Shown piece after piece: positions 9,016 to 21,936 of a stretch of 64,000 bases of DNA. The first letter of the stretch is position 1. The number at the start of each line of letters is the position of its first letter. The translations under genes and the position numbers were made by a program. The notes under the pieces are model-generated. The model had not been told where the DNA came from. It did not search any database and saw nothing but the letters and a program-made list of their open reading frames with translations. This DNA is from CAWGXZ01 sp963826695 (lineage in GTDB: Bacteria > Pseudomonadota > Gammaproteobacteria > Burkholderiales > Burkholderiaceae_C), in assembly GCA_963826695.1 (NCBI GenBank), contig CAWGXZ010000002.1:1-64000 (forward strand), written 5' to 3'.

Positions 9016-9343
9016 TCATCGGCCGACGTCGGCGGGCAGCAGCAGGCGCTCGACGACGCGACCGCTGCTTCAGGTGCGAGTCGACGATCTCGTCGATGTC
9101 GTCGTCGTCGACAAAGGTGTACCAGACGCCTTCCGGATAGACCACGGCGACCGGGCCGCCGGCGCAGCGGTCGAGGCAGCCGGCCTTGTTGACGCGGATG
9201 CCGCCCGGGCCGTGCCAGCTTCTCGGCCTTGACGCGCGACTTGCAGTGGTCGAAGCCCGCCTGCGCCTGGTGGCGGCGCATGAGTCCTCGCCCTTGTCGC
9301 GCTGGTTCAGGCAGAAGAAGATGTGCCGCTCGTAGTAGCTCAT
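9016..9343 (-). pseudogene. (2Fe-2S) thioredoxin-like ferredoxin, frameshifted
   Basis: From ATG 9343 the protein reads MSYYERHIFFCLNQRDKGED, then a shifted segment AGFDHCKSRVKAEKL, then GIRVNKAGCLDRCAGGPVAV and WYTFVDDDDIDEIVDSHL, ending in RLLLPADVGR after one more shift. The four cysteines (FFCLNQR, HCKS, GCLDRC) match the thioredoxin-like 2Fe-2S ferredoxin family, an electron carrier in the cytoplasm. The intact product would be about 105 residues. The breaks are single-base, like those in its neighbours. Confidence 0.75.
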
Positions 9344-9353
9344 CCCGGCGATT

Positions 9354-12080
<2,727 letters not shown>

Positions 12081-12279
12081 GGGCCCGGATGCGCGCCTTC
12101 CAGCTCGGGGGCGAGCGCCTTGTCGCGCTCGACGCGCAGCCCGAGCCCCTGCCTCGGCCCCGTCACCGGGGGCTGGCTCGCGAGCGTTCGGTTCGACGGC
12201 GGGACCGCGTCGCCAGGCTGGCCGTGCGCATCGGCCCGAGCCTCTCCTTCCGGCGCAAGCGCTTCCTCGAAGGCCCGCA
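12081..12279. other. spacer between hemB and the EamA gene, no recognised gene
   Basis: A 64-codon plus-strand frame (12089-12283, starting MRAFQLGGERLVALDAQ) overlaps the TTG start of the next gene, which could suggest a coupled small gene or the truncated 5' end of one. Its later residues are arginine-rich and unlike any family I know. I treat it as spacer or remnant. Confidence 0.3.
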
Positions 12280-13224
12280 TTGACCCCGACTCCGGCAGCC
12301 AGCTTCACGCGACGGCAGCTTTTGCTGCTGCTCATGCTGACGCTCGCGTGGGGCTTCAACTGGCCGGTGATGAAGGCCGCGGTAAGCGATTTCCCGCCGC
12401 TCAGCTTCCGCGCGCTGTCGCTGGTGCTCGGGCTGCCGGTGCTGTTTGCGGTCACCCGCCGTTTCGGCGTTGCGCTGGCGGTGCCGCGTCGCGACTGGCG
12501 CGAACTCGGCCGGCTGACGCTGACCAACATGATCGTCTGGCACGTCGTGGCGATCGTCGCCTTGCAGGCGCTTTCCTCGGGGCGGGCGGCGATCCTCGGC
12601 TACACGATGCCGATCTTCTCGGCGCTGATCGGCGTCTGGCTCTACCGCGAAGAGCTGGGTGCCCGCCAATGGTCGGGCGTCGCGGCCGCTGCCGGCGGCG
12701 TCGGCCTGCTGCTGTGGCACGAGCTCGGCGTGCTCGCCGGGCGGCCGTGGGGCGCGGCGGGGATGCTGTTCGCGGCCGCGGTGTGGGCGGTGGGAACGCA
12801 GCAGCTGCGCCGTACGCGGCTCGAACTGCCGACGCTGGCGATCGCCTGGTGGATGACGCTGATCACGACCTGCGTGATGACGCTGCTGGCGGTGTTGCTC
12901 GAATCGAAGCAGTGGCGCGCGCCGACGCCGACGACCTGGGCTGCGATCGCCTACAACGCGCTGCTGATCTTCGGCTTCGCGCAGCCGGTCTGGCTGCTGC
13001 TCGCGCGCAGCGTGCCGCCCGCTGCATCGACGCTGTCGGTGATGATGATTCCCGTGCTCGGCACCGTGTCGGGCGCCTGGTGGCTCGGCGAGACGCTGCA
13101 CTGGCAGGACGGTGCCGCACTGATCCTGATGGGCGTGGCGCTGGGGTCGGTGCTGTGGCCCGCGCGCAAGTCTGGCGGTGCGGCTGGGCGGCTGCGGGGC
13201 GTCGATCAGACCGACGGGGCGTAG
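12280..13224 (+). CDS. EamA-family (DMT superfamily) transporter
   Basis: The 314-residue product is an inner-membrane drug/metabolite-type exporter with ten predicted helices in two EamA repeats. The first repeat begins LLLLLMLTLAWGFNWPVMKA and includes YTMPIFSALIGVWLYRE; the second includes VPPAASTLSVMMIPVLGTVS and ends at ILMGVALGSVLWPA. Substrates of this family range from amino acids to nucleosides, and nothing here narrows it down. The frame opens with TTG at 12280, seven bases after an AAGG. Its last 19 bases overlap the convergent ybeY gene. Confidence 0.88.
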   Translation: MTPTPAASFTRRQLLLLLMLTLAWGFNWPVMKAAVSDFPPLSFRALSLVLGLPVLFAVTRRFGVALAVPRRDWRELGRLTLTNMIVWHVVAIVALQALSSGRAAILGYTMPIFSALIGVWLYREELGARQWSGVAAAAGGVGLLLWHELGVLAGRPWGAAGMLFAAAVWAVGTQQLRRTRLELPTLAIAWWMTLITTCVMTLLAVLLESKQWRAPTPTTWAAIAYNALLIFGFAQPVWLLLARSVPPAASTLSVMMIPVLGTVSGAWWLGETLHWQDGAALILMGVALGSVLWPARKSGGAAGRLRGVDQTDGA

Positions 13225-13679
13225 GGGTCGGCATGGCCGAGCCGGGCGAGGATTTCGGTTTCCAGCGCTTCCATCGCCTGCGCTTCGTCGTCGGACTCGT
13301 GGTCGTGGCCCTGCGCATGCAGCGCGCCATGGACGACCAGGTGCGCGTAGTGGGCTTCCAGGCTGACGCCCTGTTCGCTGGCCTCGCGCTCGACGACCGG
13401 CGCGCACAGCACCAGGTCGGCAACGACCACCGGCTCGCGGCTGTAGTCGAAGGTCAGGACGTTGGTCGGATAGTCCTTGGAGCGGTAGTCGCGGTTCAGC
13501 GCCTGGCCTTCATCGAGTCCGACGATGCGGACAGTGAACTCAGACGCACCCTCGACCGCGGTTCGCAACCAGCGGCCAACCTTCGCCCGCGGCAGGGCTG
13601 CGCGGTGGGATTTGGCCGTCGCATCGTTCGCAAACTGCAGCGACAGGGTCACGCGTTGACGCGGGGGCGCCTGGGTCAT
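13206..13679 (-). CDS. ybeY: endoribonuclease YbeY (rRNA maturation factor)
   Basis: YbeY is a zinc metallo-endoribonuclease needed for 16S rRNA 3' maturation and ribosome quality control. The 157-residue product contains the substrate-side motif [19 protein letters not shown] and the zinc motif [15 protein letters not shown], which has three histidines in the HGxLHxxGxDH arrangement. ATG 13679 gives [15 protein letters not shown]; the longer frame reads into phoH. It follows phoH by 40 bases on the same strand, the standard phoH-ybeY pair. Confidence 0.95.
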   Translation of the reverse strand: MTQAPPRQRVTLSLQFANDATAKSHRAALPRAKVGRWLRTAVEGASEFTVRIVGLDEGQALNRDYRSKDYPTNVLTFDYSREPVVVADLVLCAPVVEREASEQGVSLEAHYAHLVVHGALHAQGHDHESDDEAQAMEALETEILARLGHADPYAPSV

Positions 13680-13719
13680 GACATCAGCGGGCGGGCAACC
13701 CTGGGACCGCGCCGGCGCG

Positions 13720-14763
13720 TCACTCGACTTCCACCCTCGCCGCGTCGTACGCATCGACGATCCGCGCCACCAGCGGATGCCGCACCACGTCTGCCGACGA
13801 GAAGTACGTGGTCGCAATGCCGTTGACCCGCTTCAACACCCGTTCGGCGTCGATCAGGCCGCTTTCCGAGCCGCGCGGCAGGTCGATCTGGCTGACGTCG
13901 CCGGTGACGACGCACTTGCTGCCGAAGCCGATGCGCGTCAGGAACATCTTCATCTGCTCGGGCGTGGTGTTCTGCGCCTCGTCGAGGATGACGAAGGCGT
14001 TGTTCAGCGTGCGGCCGCGCATGAAGGCGAGCGGCGCGACCTCGATCGTCGCCTTCTCGAATGCCTTGCCGACCTTCTCCAGCCCCATCAGGTCGTAGAG
14101 CGCGTCGTAGAGCGGCCGCAGGTACGGATCGACCTTCTGCGACAGGTCGCCAGGCAGGAAACCGAGCCGCTCGCCGGCCTCGACCGCCGGCCGCGTCAGG
14201 ATGATCCGCTGCACCGCACTGCGTTCGAGCGCGTCGACCGCACAGGCCACCGCCAGGAAGGTCTTGCCGGTGCCGGCCGGGCCGATGCCGAAGGTGATGT
14301 CGTGCGCGAGGATGTTGCGCAGGTAGAGCTGCTGGTTCGGCGTGCGCCCGCCGAGTTCGCTGCGGCGGGTGCGCAGCACCGGCTCGGCCTCGATCGCTGC
14401 CGCTGCCGGCGCAGCAGCGAGGGCGATGCGGCCGTTGCGCCGCGGCTCGGTCGTTGCCTGTACCAGCGCCAGCTGGAACGACTCGGGCGCGAGCGGCTGG
14501 TCGGCGCGGTCGTAGAGCGACTGCAGCAGGCCGACCGCGCGCTCGGCCTTGGCCTTGTCGCCTTCGATGCGGAACGAGCCGTTGCGCCGGCTGATGCTGA
14601 CGTCGAACGCGGCCTCGATGTTGCGAAGGTTCGAATCCATGCTGCCGCAGACGTGGGCGAGCCGGGCGTTGTCGAGCGGGATGAAGGCGTGACGGAGGAT
14701 CAAGGCGTTCCGGGTCGGTGTTGCGGCGGCCGCCGCTGGGCGGCGATTGTCGACGGTAGCCAT
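13720..14763 (-). CDS. ybeZ: PhoH-like ATPase (YbeZ)
   Basis: The 347-residue cytoplasmic protein has a P-loop in [16 protein letters not shown] and a Walker B in [23 protein letters not shown] forms a sensor-type motif, and a KH-like N-terminal domain surrounds [19 protein letters not shown]. PhoH/YbeZ ATPases work with YbeY on rRNA or mRNA handling, and the gene lies immediately upstream of ybeY. ATG 14763 is followed by an Ala/Pro-rich leader of about 20 residues that is not conserved. The gene is divergent from ruvA with a 57-base gap that must hold both promoters. Confidence 0.93.
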   Translation of the reverse strand: MATVDNRRPAAAAATPTRNALILRHAFIPLDNARLAHVCGSMDSNLRNIEAAFDVSISRRNGSFRIEGDKAKAERAVGLLQSLYDRADQPLAPESFQLALVQATTEPRRNGRIALAAAPAAAAIEAEPVLRTRRSELGGRTPNQQLYLRNILAHDITFGIGPAGTGKTFLAVACAVDALERSAVQRIILTRPAVEAGERLGFLPGDLSQKVDPYLRPLYDALYDLMGLEKVGKAFEKATIEVAPLAFMRGRTLNNAFVILDEAQNTTPEQMKMFLTRIGFGSKCVVTGDVSQIDLPRGSESGLIDAERVLKRVNGIATTYFSSADVVRHPLVARIVDAYDAARVEVE

Positions 14764-14820
14764 TGCCGTGCCCGTCGGCTGGACCGCATGGCGCAGCGGG
14801 CAGCACCGGATAATCCACCG

Positions 14821-15393
14821 ATGATCGGACGCCTGACCGGAACGCTCGCCGCCAAGTCACCACCGCAGCTGCTGGTCGATGTCGGTGGCGTCGGCTACGA
14901 AGTCGACGTGCCGATGAGCAGCTTCTACAACCTGCCCGGCCTCGGCGAGCGGGTGACGCTGCTGACGCACTTCATCGTCCGCGAGGACGCGCAGGTGCTG
15001 TTCGGCTTCCTGACGCACGACGAGCGCGCCACCTTCCGCCTGCTGGTGAAGATTGCCGGCGTCGGCCCGCGGACCGCGCTGGCGATCCTTTCCGGGCTCA
15101 GCGTCGACGAGCTGGCGCAGGCGGTCAGCCTGCAGGAAAGCGGCCGGCTGATCAAGGTACCCGGCATCGGCAAGAAGACTGCCGAGCGGCTGCTGCTCGA
15201 GCTCAAGGGCAAGCTCGGCGATCCGCTCGGCGCGCCGGCGACGATTGCCGGCGACGCGCAGGCCGACATCCTGCAGGCGCTGATCGCGCTGGGCTACAGC
15301 GAACGCGAGGCCGCGGCTGCGCTGAAGGGGCTGCCGGCCGACGTGGGCGTCAGCGACGGCATCAAGCACGCGCTGCGGTCGCTGGCGCGCTAA
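14821..15393 (+). CDS. ruvA: Holliday junction branch-migration protein RuvA
   Basis: RuvA binds four-way junctions and recruits the RuvB motor. The 190-residue product starts MIGRLTGTL with an OB fold. It has two helix-hairpin-helix motifs around [17 protein letters not shown] and [19 protein letters not shown], and the C-terminal RuvB-contact domain [20 protein letters not shown]. ruvB follows about 600 bases downstream, separated by the minus-strand copper chaperone gene, so the two are not a simple operon here. Confidence 0.97.
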   Translation: MIGRLTGTLAAKSPPQLLVDVGGVGYEVDVPMSSFYNLPGLGERVTLLTHFIVREDAQVLFGFLTHDERATFRLLVKIAGVGPRTALAILSGLSVDELAQAVSLQESGRLIKVPGIGKKTAERLLLELKGKLGDPLGAPATIAGDAQADILQALIALGYSEREAAAALKGLPADVGVSDGIKHALRSLAR

Positions 15394-15453
15394 AAACGTG
15401 CAGATAAACCTTCTGCGGCGGCAAGCGCAGGCGCGTAACTGATTCCCGCCCGC

Positions 15454-15930
15454 TCAGCGGTGCCTGCGCGGTGCCGAGGCCGACCCGGCGGCTCCCGGCG
15501 CCTGCACCGGCACGCTGACCACGCGACGCCCTGCCTTCTCGAATTGCAGCGTCAGCTCGAACTGCCGGCCGGCGCGCAGCGGCGCGTCGAGTCCGAGCAG
15601 CATGACGTGCAGCCCACCGGGCGCGAGCCGCACCCGGGCGCCGGTCGGCAGGTCGATCGCCTCGATGCGGCGCATTCGCATCACGTCGCCGTCCATGCGC
15701 ATTTCGTGCAGTTCGGTGTCGGTGGCGATGCGGCTGCCGATGCCGACCAGCCGGTCGGGCGGGCCGGCATTCTCGATCGTCAGGTAGGCGCCGCCCGGCT
15801 GCCCGTCGACGGTCGGACGGGCGTACGGCTGCTCGATGCGCAAGCCGCGACCGGCAGCGGCCGGCGCCGCCTCGCCTGGCAGTGCCGAGCCGAGCGCCAG
15901 GGCAGTCAACAGCGTTAGAAGGGTTCGCAT
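15454..15930 (-). CDS. PCu(A)C-type periplasmic copper chaperone
   Basis: The 158-residue protein has a signal peptide (MRTLLTLLTALALGSALPGE AA region) and the copper-binding pattern of the PCuAC/DUF461 family, H(M)X10MX21HXM. This is seen as ELHEMRMDGDVMRMRRI followed by LAPGGLHVMLLGL. Such proteins deliver Cu(I) to cytochrome c oxidase. ATG 15930 gives the signal peptide; the upstream in-frame extension lacks one. The gene is inserted between ruvA and ruvB on the opposite strand. The C-terminus is Ala/Pro/Arg-rich. Confidence 0.9.
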   Translation of the reverse strand: MRTLLTLLTALALGSALPGEAAPAAAGRGLRIEQPYARPTVDGQPGGAYLTIENAGPPDRLVGIGSRIATDTELHEMRMDGDVMRMRRIEAIDLPTGARVRLAPGGLHVMLLGLDAPLRAGRQFELTLQFEKAGRRVVSVPVQAPGAAGSASAPRRHR

Positions 15931-15989
15931 CGTCGTCGAGGGCTGGGAGGGTCGGCCCGCATTGTCGATGCCGATGCCGATAATCGGCC

Positions 15990-17069
15990 ATGACCATCCA
16001 GACCGACGACTTCGGCACACCGCGGCGCGGCACGGCGCCGGCTGTCGCAGCGCGGATCGTCGGCGCCGCGCCCACCTCGCCCAACGAGGAGGCGGTCGAA
16101 CGCGCGCTGCGACCGAAGGGGCTGGCCGAGTACATCGGCCAGACCAAGGCGCGCGAGCAGCTCGACATCTTCATCGGCGCGGCCAAGATGCGCTCCGAGG
16201 CCATGGACCACGTGCTGCTGTTCGGCCCGCCGGGGCTCGGCAAGACGACGCTGGCGCACATCGTGGCCTACGAACTCGGCGTCAACCTGCGACAGACCTC
16301 CGGGCCGGTGCTCGAAAAGCCCAAGGATCTGGCGGCGATCCTCACCAACCTCGAGGTCAACGACGTTCTCTTCATCGACGAGATCCACCGCCTGAGCCCG
16401 ATCGTCGAGGAAATCCTCTATCCGGCGCTCGAGGACTACCAGATCGACATCATGATCGGCGAGGGCCCGGCGGCGCGCTCGATCAAGCTCGACCTGCAGC
16501 CGTTCACGCTGGTCGGCGCCACCACCCGCGCCGGCATGCTGACCAACCCGCTGCGCGACCGCTTCGGCATCGTCGCCCGGCTCGAGTTCTACACGCCGGC
16601 CGAGCTGGCGAAGATCGTCGAGCGTTCCGCCGGGCTGCTGAAGGTGCCGATCGACCGCGATGGCGCCTTCGAGCTGGCGCGGCGCGCGCGCGGCACGCCG
16701 CGCATCGCCAACCGGCTGCTGCGGCGGGTTCGCGACTACGCCGACGTCAAGGGCGACGGCCGCATCACCAAGGCGCTGGCCGAACTGGCGCTGGCGATGC
16801 TCGACGTCGACCCGCAGGGCCTCGACGTGATGGACCGCAAGATGCTCGAAGCCGTGGTGCACCGCTTCGACGGCGGGCCGGTCGGCCTGGACAACGTGGC
16901 GGCGGCGATCGGCGAGGAGCCGGGAACCATCGAGGACGTGATCGAGCCCTACCTGATCCAGCAGGGCTATCTGCAGCGAACGCCGCGGGGCCGCATCGCC
17001 ACGCTGGCGGCGTACCGCCACCTCGGCGTCGTGCCGCCGAGCAGCGCGGCGAGCCTGTTCGACGCCTGA
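15990..17069 (+). CDS. ruvB: Holliday junction branch-migration ATPase RuvB
   Basis: RuvB is the hexameric AAA+ motor for branch migration with RuvA and RuvC. The 359-residue product has the Walker [17 protein letters not shown], Walker [12 protein letters not shown], sensor [11 protein letters not shown], arginine finger region [14 protein letters not shown], and a C-terminal winged helix ([17 protein letters not shown]). Start ATG 15990 gives MTIQTDDFG. It is divergent from the copper chaperone. Downstream is a repeat-bearing spacer shared with a convergent gene. Confidence 0.97.
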   Translation: MTIQTDDFGTPRRGTAPAVAARIVGAAPTSPNEEAVERALRPKGLAEYIGQTKAREQLDIFIGAAKMRSEAMDHVLLFGPPGLGKTTLAHIVAYELGVNLRQTSGPVLEKPKDLAAILTNLEVNDVLFIDEIHRLSPIVEEILYPALEDYQIDIMIGEGPAARSIKLDLQPFTLVGATTRAGMLTNPLRDRFGIVARLEFYTPAELAKIVERSAGLLKVPIDRDGAFELARRARGTPRIANRLLRRVRDYADVKGDGRITKALAELALAMLDVDPQGLDVMDRKMLEAVVHRFDGGPVGLDNVAAAIGEEPGTIEDVIEPYLIQQGYLQRTPRGRIATLAAYRHLGVVPPSSAASLFDA

Positions 17070-17109
17070 CTTCGGCCGCGGCTGAAGGTCAGGTGACAGT
17101 CCCTGCGGA

Positions 17110-17251
17110 CCGTCACGCGCCGGGTGCAGGCCCCGAAGCCTGCAAGCGACGGGGCAGGGTCCGAGGTCGCATCAGGAGCGCAGGCGTACTGGGCGTCCGG
17201 CGGGCACCGGAGCGGCGTGATCGGGAGGCGCAGCAGGTTTGCTCACACCGG
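17110..17251. repeat. intergenic structured repeat, copy 1
   Basis: The spacer between the convergent ruvB and the PLP-enzyme gene carries a hairpin (17125-17131 pairing with 17138-17144, TGCAGGC/GCCTGCA). It also carries a diverged copy of the element seen at 28.7, 34.4 and 52.2 kb: AGGAGCGCAG, a stem-like segment, then GTCCGGCGGGCACC. It ends in GCGCAGCAGGTTTGCTCACACC, the same terminal arm as the 34.4-kb copy. The central stem is imperfect here. It may act as a bidirectional terminator. Confidence 0.6.
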
Positions 17252-17253
17252 CT

Positions 17254-18363
17254 TCAGCGAACGCAGCCGCGTGCGTCGACCGGCCAGACCGCCTCGACCC
17301 GTCCTTTCTCGAGCCCGCCGCGCACCGCGACATAGTGGTCGTGGAGGTTGACGGTCGGGTCGCAATGGCCCGGCACCAGCCAGAGCGCCTCGCCGAGTTC
17401 CGGCAAGGCATCGCGGCCGGCGCGGACGACGCCGTGCTCGTCGCTGGCCGAGGTCCAGAGCAGGTCGCGGCCCCAGACCGCCGGCGGGCCCGAGTCGATC
17501 GCATGCGACTTGTGGCCGGCGTCGACGACGGCATGCGCCAGGCCGCGGCTCATCACCCGGCTGCGCACGAACAGCGCCTGCTCGAACGCCGGCGCGCCGC
17601 CGCCCGCCTGGTTGTCGCGGTAGTCGCGGTCCATGAAAACGTAGCTGCCCGCCTGCAGTTCGCCCCAGACGCGCTCGGCGGCGTCGAAGGCGAAACTGCC
17701 GGTACCGCCACCGGTGATCAGCGGGCATTCGAGGCCGCTGGCGGTCAGGCTCGCCTGCGCCGCCCGGGCCCGCGAGGCGGCCGTGCGCACCGCCGCCTCG
17801 CGTTCGGCCGGCAGGCGCAGGTGCTGGGCGCCGCCCTGGTAGGCGTGCAGGCCGGCGAGCGGCAGCCCGTGCGCCACCACCGCATGCGCCAGCGCCCCCG
17901 CGGCGGCCGGGGCGACGCCGCAGCGGCCATGGCCGACGTCGACTTCGACGAAGACCTCGGCCCGGCTGCCTGCGGCGCGCAGCGCCTCGGCCAGCCGCTC
18001 GACCCCGAGCAGCGAATCGACCGCCACCGCCAGCCGAATCCGCCCGGCCAGCGCGGCCAGCCGTTGCAGCGCAGCCGGCGCGACCACCTCGTTGCTGATG
18101 AAGATGTCGTCGACGCCGCCTTCGGCCAGTGCCTCGGCCTCGCCGACCTTCTGCACGCAGACGCCCACCGCGCCGGCCGCGCGCTGCAGCCGGGCGATCT
18201 GCGCGCTCTTGTGCGTCTTGGCATGCGGCCGCAAGCGCAGCCCGTGCTGCGCGGCGAAGCCGGCCATCGTCGCCACGTTGCGCTCGAGCGCGTCGAGGTC
18301 GACGACCAGCGCCGGCGTGTCGATGGCATCGACCGGATCGCCGACCTGCGCCGCGGGCGTCAC
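17254..18363 (-). CDS. DSD1-family PLP enzyme (D-threonine aldolase / D-serine dehydratase-like)
   Basis: The 369-residue protein has an alanine-racemase-type barrel: IDTPALVVDLDALERNVATM, the PLP lysine in LRPHAKTHKSAQIARLQ, and HAYQGGAQHL. The C-terminal metal site VPGHCDPTVNLHDHY has the His and Cys that bind zinc or manganese in D-threonine aldolases and D-serine dehydratases. It should cleave or deaminate a D-3-hydroxyamino acid in the cytoplasm; which one cannot be said. I place the start at GTG 18363, preceded by AAAAGG at good distance, because the upstream frame is arginine-rich noise. It follows the phosphatase gene on the same strand by about 105 bases. Confidence 0.88.
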   Translation of the reverse strand: MTPAAQVGDPVDAIDTPALVVDLDALERNVATMAGFAAQHGLRLRPHAKTHKSAQIARLQRAAGAVGVCVQKVGEAEALAEGGVDDIFISNEVVAPAALQRLAALAGRIRLAVAVDSLLGVERLAEALRAAGSRAEVFVEVDVGHGRCGVAPAAAGALAHAVVAHGLPLAGLHAYQGGAQHLRLPAEREAAVRTAASRARAAQASLTASGLECPLITGGGTGSFAFDAAERVWGELQAGSYVFMDRDYRDNQAGGGAPAFEQALFVRSRVMSRGLAHAVVDAGHKSHAIDSGPPAVWGRDLLWTSASDEHGVVRAGRDALPELGEALWLVPGHCDPTVNLHDHYVAVRGGLEKGRVEAVWPVDARGCVR

Positions 18364-18469
18364 CGGGGCACCTTTTCGCTGCGGCGCAGCCGAGCGGCGT
18401 GGGCGGCCACCACGAGTCGCATCCCGTTGCCCGCCGGATGCCTCGGCCGGTCCCGAGGCTCGGGCGCGG

Positions 18470-19138
18470 TCATGCCGAGTCCGCGCAACGCGGCGGCGGC
18501 TCGTCGCCCCCGGGTGCATCGACCGCACCCTCGAGATGCGCCCTCTCGGACCAGCCCACCAGGGCGAAGCCGTCGTCGCCAAAGCGCAGCCGGTTGATGC
18601 TGGCATTGCCGACCGACCAGGTGCGCGGCTCCTGCAGCCCGGTACGGGTGGCAGCGCGGTACAGGCAGTCGAGCACGCCGCCGTGCGCCACCAGGGCCAC
18701 CGATCGACCCGGATGGCGCGCTGCCAGCGCTTCGGCGCAGCCGACGACGCGCGCGTAGAAGACGCGCAGCGACTCACCCCCGTCGGGCGCAAAGTCGATA
18801 TCGCGCTCGCGCCAGCGCTGGCTGTCGTCGGGCCAGCGGCGGCTGATCTCGACGTGGGTCAGACCCTGGAAAGCGCCGAAATCGCGCTCGCGCAGGGCCG
18901 GGTCGGCGTGCAGCGGCCGGCCCGCGGCAATCGCCGTGGCCGTGTCCCAGGCCCGCGACAGGTCGCTGGCGTAGACCCTGTCGATCGGCTCGCCGGCAAG
19001 CGCCTGCGCGAGCTGCGCCGCCTGCCAGCGGCCGGTGGCATTGAGCGGCAGGTCGAGCTGGCCCTGGATGCGCGCGTCGACATTCCAGTCGGTCTCGCCG
19101 TGGCGAATGGCGATCACCCGGGTGCTGCGGTCGGGCAT
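18470..19138 (-). CDS. histidine phosphatase family protein (GpmB/CobC-like)
   Basis: The 222-residue product has the phosphohistidine motif VIAIRHGETDWNVDARIQG, YASDLSRAWDTATAI and the second histidine in SVALVAHGGVLDCLYRAA. This is a branch-1 histidine phosphatase. Length and motifs fit broad-specificity phosphatases or alpha-ribazole phosphatases rather than the glycolytic mutase, which is encoded separately at 35.0 kb. The C-terminal 20 residues are acidic/proline-rich and variable. No cobalamin genes are nearby, so the substrate is open. Confidence 0.88.
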   Translation of the reverse strand: MPDRSTRVIAIRHGETDWNVDARIQGQLDLPLNATGRWQAAQLAQALAGEPIDRVYASDLSRAWDTATAIAAGRPLHADPALRERDFGAFQGLTHVEISRRWPDDSQRWRERDIDFAPDGGESLRVFYARVVGCAEALAARHPGRSVALVAHGGVLDCLYRAATRTGLQEPRTWSVGNASINRLRFGDDGFALVGWSERAHLEGAVDAPGGDEPPPRCADSA

Positions 19139-19176
19139 ATCGGGTCGGTGTGGGTCGAGCGGTGCAGCAGCGGGCT

Positions 19177-19497
19177 TCAGACGCCCCAGACGATGTCCTT
19201 GCCGGCTGCGGCAGCGCGTTTCATCATGTCGAGCAGCGGCCAGGCGCGCTGCTGCAGACGCACGGCCTTGGCTTCGCGTCCGGCGCGGTCGTCTTCCCCG
19301 TCCTCCTCGGCCTCGACATCGACCGCCTTGGCGTTGGCGATGGCCTGCTCGATCGCAGCGACGGCTGCGGGCATGGCTTCTGCCGCCAGAATCCCGCGCG
19401 GCGCCGGCTCTTTGCCGATCAGGCGCAGCACTTTGTCACCGTCGGGTCCCATCATGATGATGTCGGCGCTGACCTCGGATTTGAACTTGTAGATCAT
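19177..19497 (-). CDS. DUF1840 family protein
   Basis: The 106-residue product starts MIYKFKSEVSADIIMMGPDG at ATG 19497 and has the DUF1840 pattern: RLIGKEPAPRGIL, an acidic patch EAEEDGEDD, and a conserved end QRAWPLLDMMKRAAAAGKDI. It is a small soluble protein restricted mainly to Betaproteobacteria, with unknown function. It is divergent from frmA with an 86-base gap. Confidence 0.85.
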   Translation of the reverse strand: MIYKFKSEVSADIIMMGPDGDKVLRLIGKEPAPRGILAAEAMPAAVAAIEQAIANAKAVDVEAEEDGEDDRAGREAKAVRLQQRAWPLLDMMKRAAAAGKDIVWGV

Positions 19498-19583
19498 GGT
19501 GGCTCCTTGGACCGGGAGCGCATTGTGCGATGTCGCGCCCGAGCAGCACACGCGAACCCGCAAACTCGAAGGAGCCCTGCCCG

Positions 19584-20690
<1,107 letters not shown>

Positions 20691-20703
20691 GCCGCAGCCG
20701 CGC

Positions 20704-21621
20704 ATGAGCACCACAGCCGCACTCGCCGACGCCGGCATCGAGACGCTTGCCGAATACGCCTGCTTCGGCGGCGTGCAGGGCTTCTACCGCCATGCCTCGG
20801 CGACGATCGGTCTGCCGATGCGCTTCGGCGTCTACCGCCCGCCACAGGCGACCGACGCGTCCGGGCCGCTGCCGGTGCTGTTCTACCTTGCCGGCCTGAC
20901 CTGCAACGAGGAGACCTTCGCCCTCAAGGCCGGCGCCCAGCGGCATGCCGCCGAGCACGGGCTGATCTTGGTGACGCCCGACACCAGCCCGCGCGACACC
21001 GGGTTTGCCGGCGCCGACGACGCCTGGGATTTCGGCACCGCAGCGAGCTTCTATCTCGACGCCACGGCCGAGCCGTGGCGTCGTCACTTCCGCATGGAAA
21101 GCTGGCTGACCGGCGAGCTGTTCGAGCAGGTCGCCGCCAGCTTCGGCGGCGACCCGGCCCGGACGGGAATCTTCGGCCATTCCATGGGCGGCCACGGCGC
21201 GCTGACGCTCGCGCTGCGCCATCCGGACCGCTGGCGCAGCGTTTCGGCCTTCGCGCCGGTTGCCGCGCCGATGCAGTGCCCCTGGGGCGTCAAGGCCTTC
21301 AGCGGCTACCTGGGCGAAGGCGACGCGCAACACGCCGCGTGGGCCGAGCACGACGCGAGCGAGCTGGTCAGTGCCGGCGCGCGCTGCGCGCCGATCCTCG
21401 TCGACCAGGGGCTCGCGGACAAATTCCTCGACGAGCAGCTCTATCCCCACCATTTCGAAGCCGCCTGCCGCGCTGCCGGCCAGCCGCTGCTGCTGCGCCG
21501 CCACGGCGGCTACGACCACGGCTACTACTTCGTTGCCAGCTTTGTTGCCGACCACCTGGCGCACCATGCCGCACAGCTGGGACGCTCGGAACCCCCACCC
21601 GCCACGGAGCCCATCCGATGA
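20704..21621 (+). CDS. fghA: S-formylglutathione hydrolase
   Basis: This esterase hydrolyses S-formylglutathione to formate and glutathione, the second step after FrmA. The 305-residue product has LPVLFYLAGLTCNEETF, the nucleophile elbow TGIFGHSMGGHGALTLALRH, and the acid and histidine in ILVDQGLADKFL and YDHGYYFVASFVADH. It is about 20 residues longer than typical members because of a C-terminal tail. Its TGA overlaps the ATG of the next gene (ATGA). Confidence 0.95.
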   Translation: MSTTAALADAGIETLAEYACFGGVQGFYRHASATIGLPMRFGVYRPPQATDASGPLPVLFYLAGLTCNEETFALKAGAQRHAAEHGLILVTPDTSPRDTGFAGADDAWDFGTAASFYLDATAEPWRRHFRMESWLTGELFEQVAASFGGDPARTGIFGHSMGGHGALTLALRHPDRWRSVSAFAPVAAPMQCPWGVKAFSGYLGEGDAQHAAWAEHDASELVSAGARCAPILVDQGLADKFLDEQLYPHHFEAACRAAGQPLLLRRHGGYDHGYYFVASFVADHLAHHAAQLGRSEPPPATEPIR

Positions 21622-21929
21622 TTCTCGAAGTTGCCGACATCCGCATCCAGCCCGGCCGCCAGGCCGAATTCGACGAGGCAATCCGCCGTGGCGTCGAGAC
21701 CGTCATTGCCCGCTCGCCCGGCTTCGTCGGCTATGCCGTGCAAAAGGGCGTCGAATCGCCCGAGCGCTACCTGCTGATGATCCGCTGGCAGTCGCTGCAG
21801 GCGCACACGGTCGAATTCCGCGGCAGCCCGCTGTTCGTCCAGTGGCGCGACATCGTCGGCCCCTACTTCGCCGCGCCGCCGGCGGTCGAGCACTTCGAGC
21901 TGCTGGTGCAATCCAACGACGGCCACTGA
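21618..21929 (+). CDS. antibiotic biosynthesis monooxygenase (ABM) domain protein
   Basis: The 103-residue protein is a ferredoxin-like-fold ABM domain: MILEVADIRIQPGRQAEFDE, a central SPGFVGYAVQKGVESPERYL, then LLMIRWQSLQAHTVEFRGSP. Such proteins include cofactor-free monooxygenases and small stress proteins. The start overlaps the fghA stop by four bases, so it is translated with the formaldehyde genes. A role in aldehyde or peroxide stress is an inference from this position only. Confidence 0.85.
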   Translation: MILEVADIRIQPGRQAEFDEAIRRGVETVIARSPGFVGYAVQKGVESPERYLLMIRWQSLQAHTVEFRGSPLFVQWRDIVGPYFAAPPAVEHFELLVQSNDGH

Positions 21930-21936
21930 CCGGCCC

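Noticed and set aside
12089..12283. Small coupled gene upstream of the EamA transporter
   Set aside because: The stop overlaps the TTG start of the transporter, but the translation becomes arginine-rich and matches nothing; kept only as spacer.
18470..19138. Second phosphoglycerate mutase for glycolysis
   Set aside because: Length (222) and motifs fit a general histidine phosphatase; the true GpmA is at 35.0 kb.
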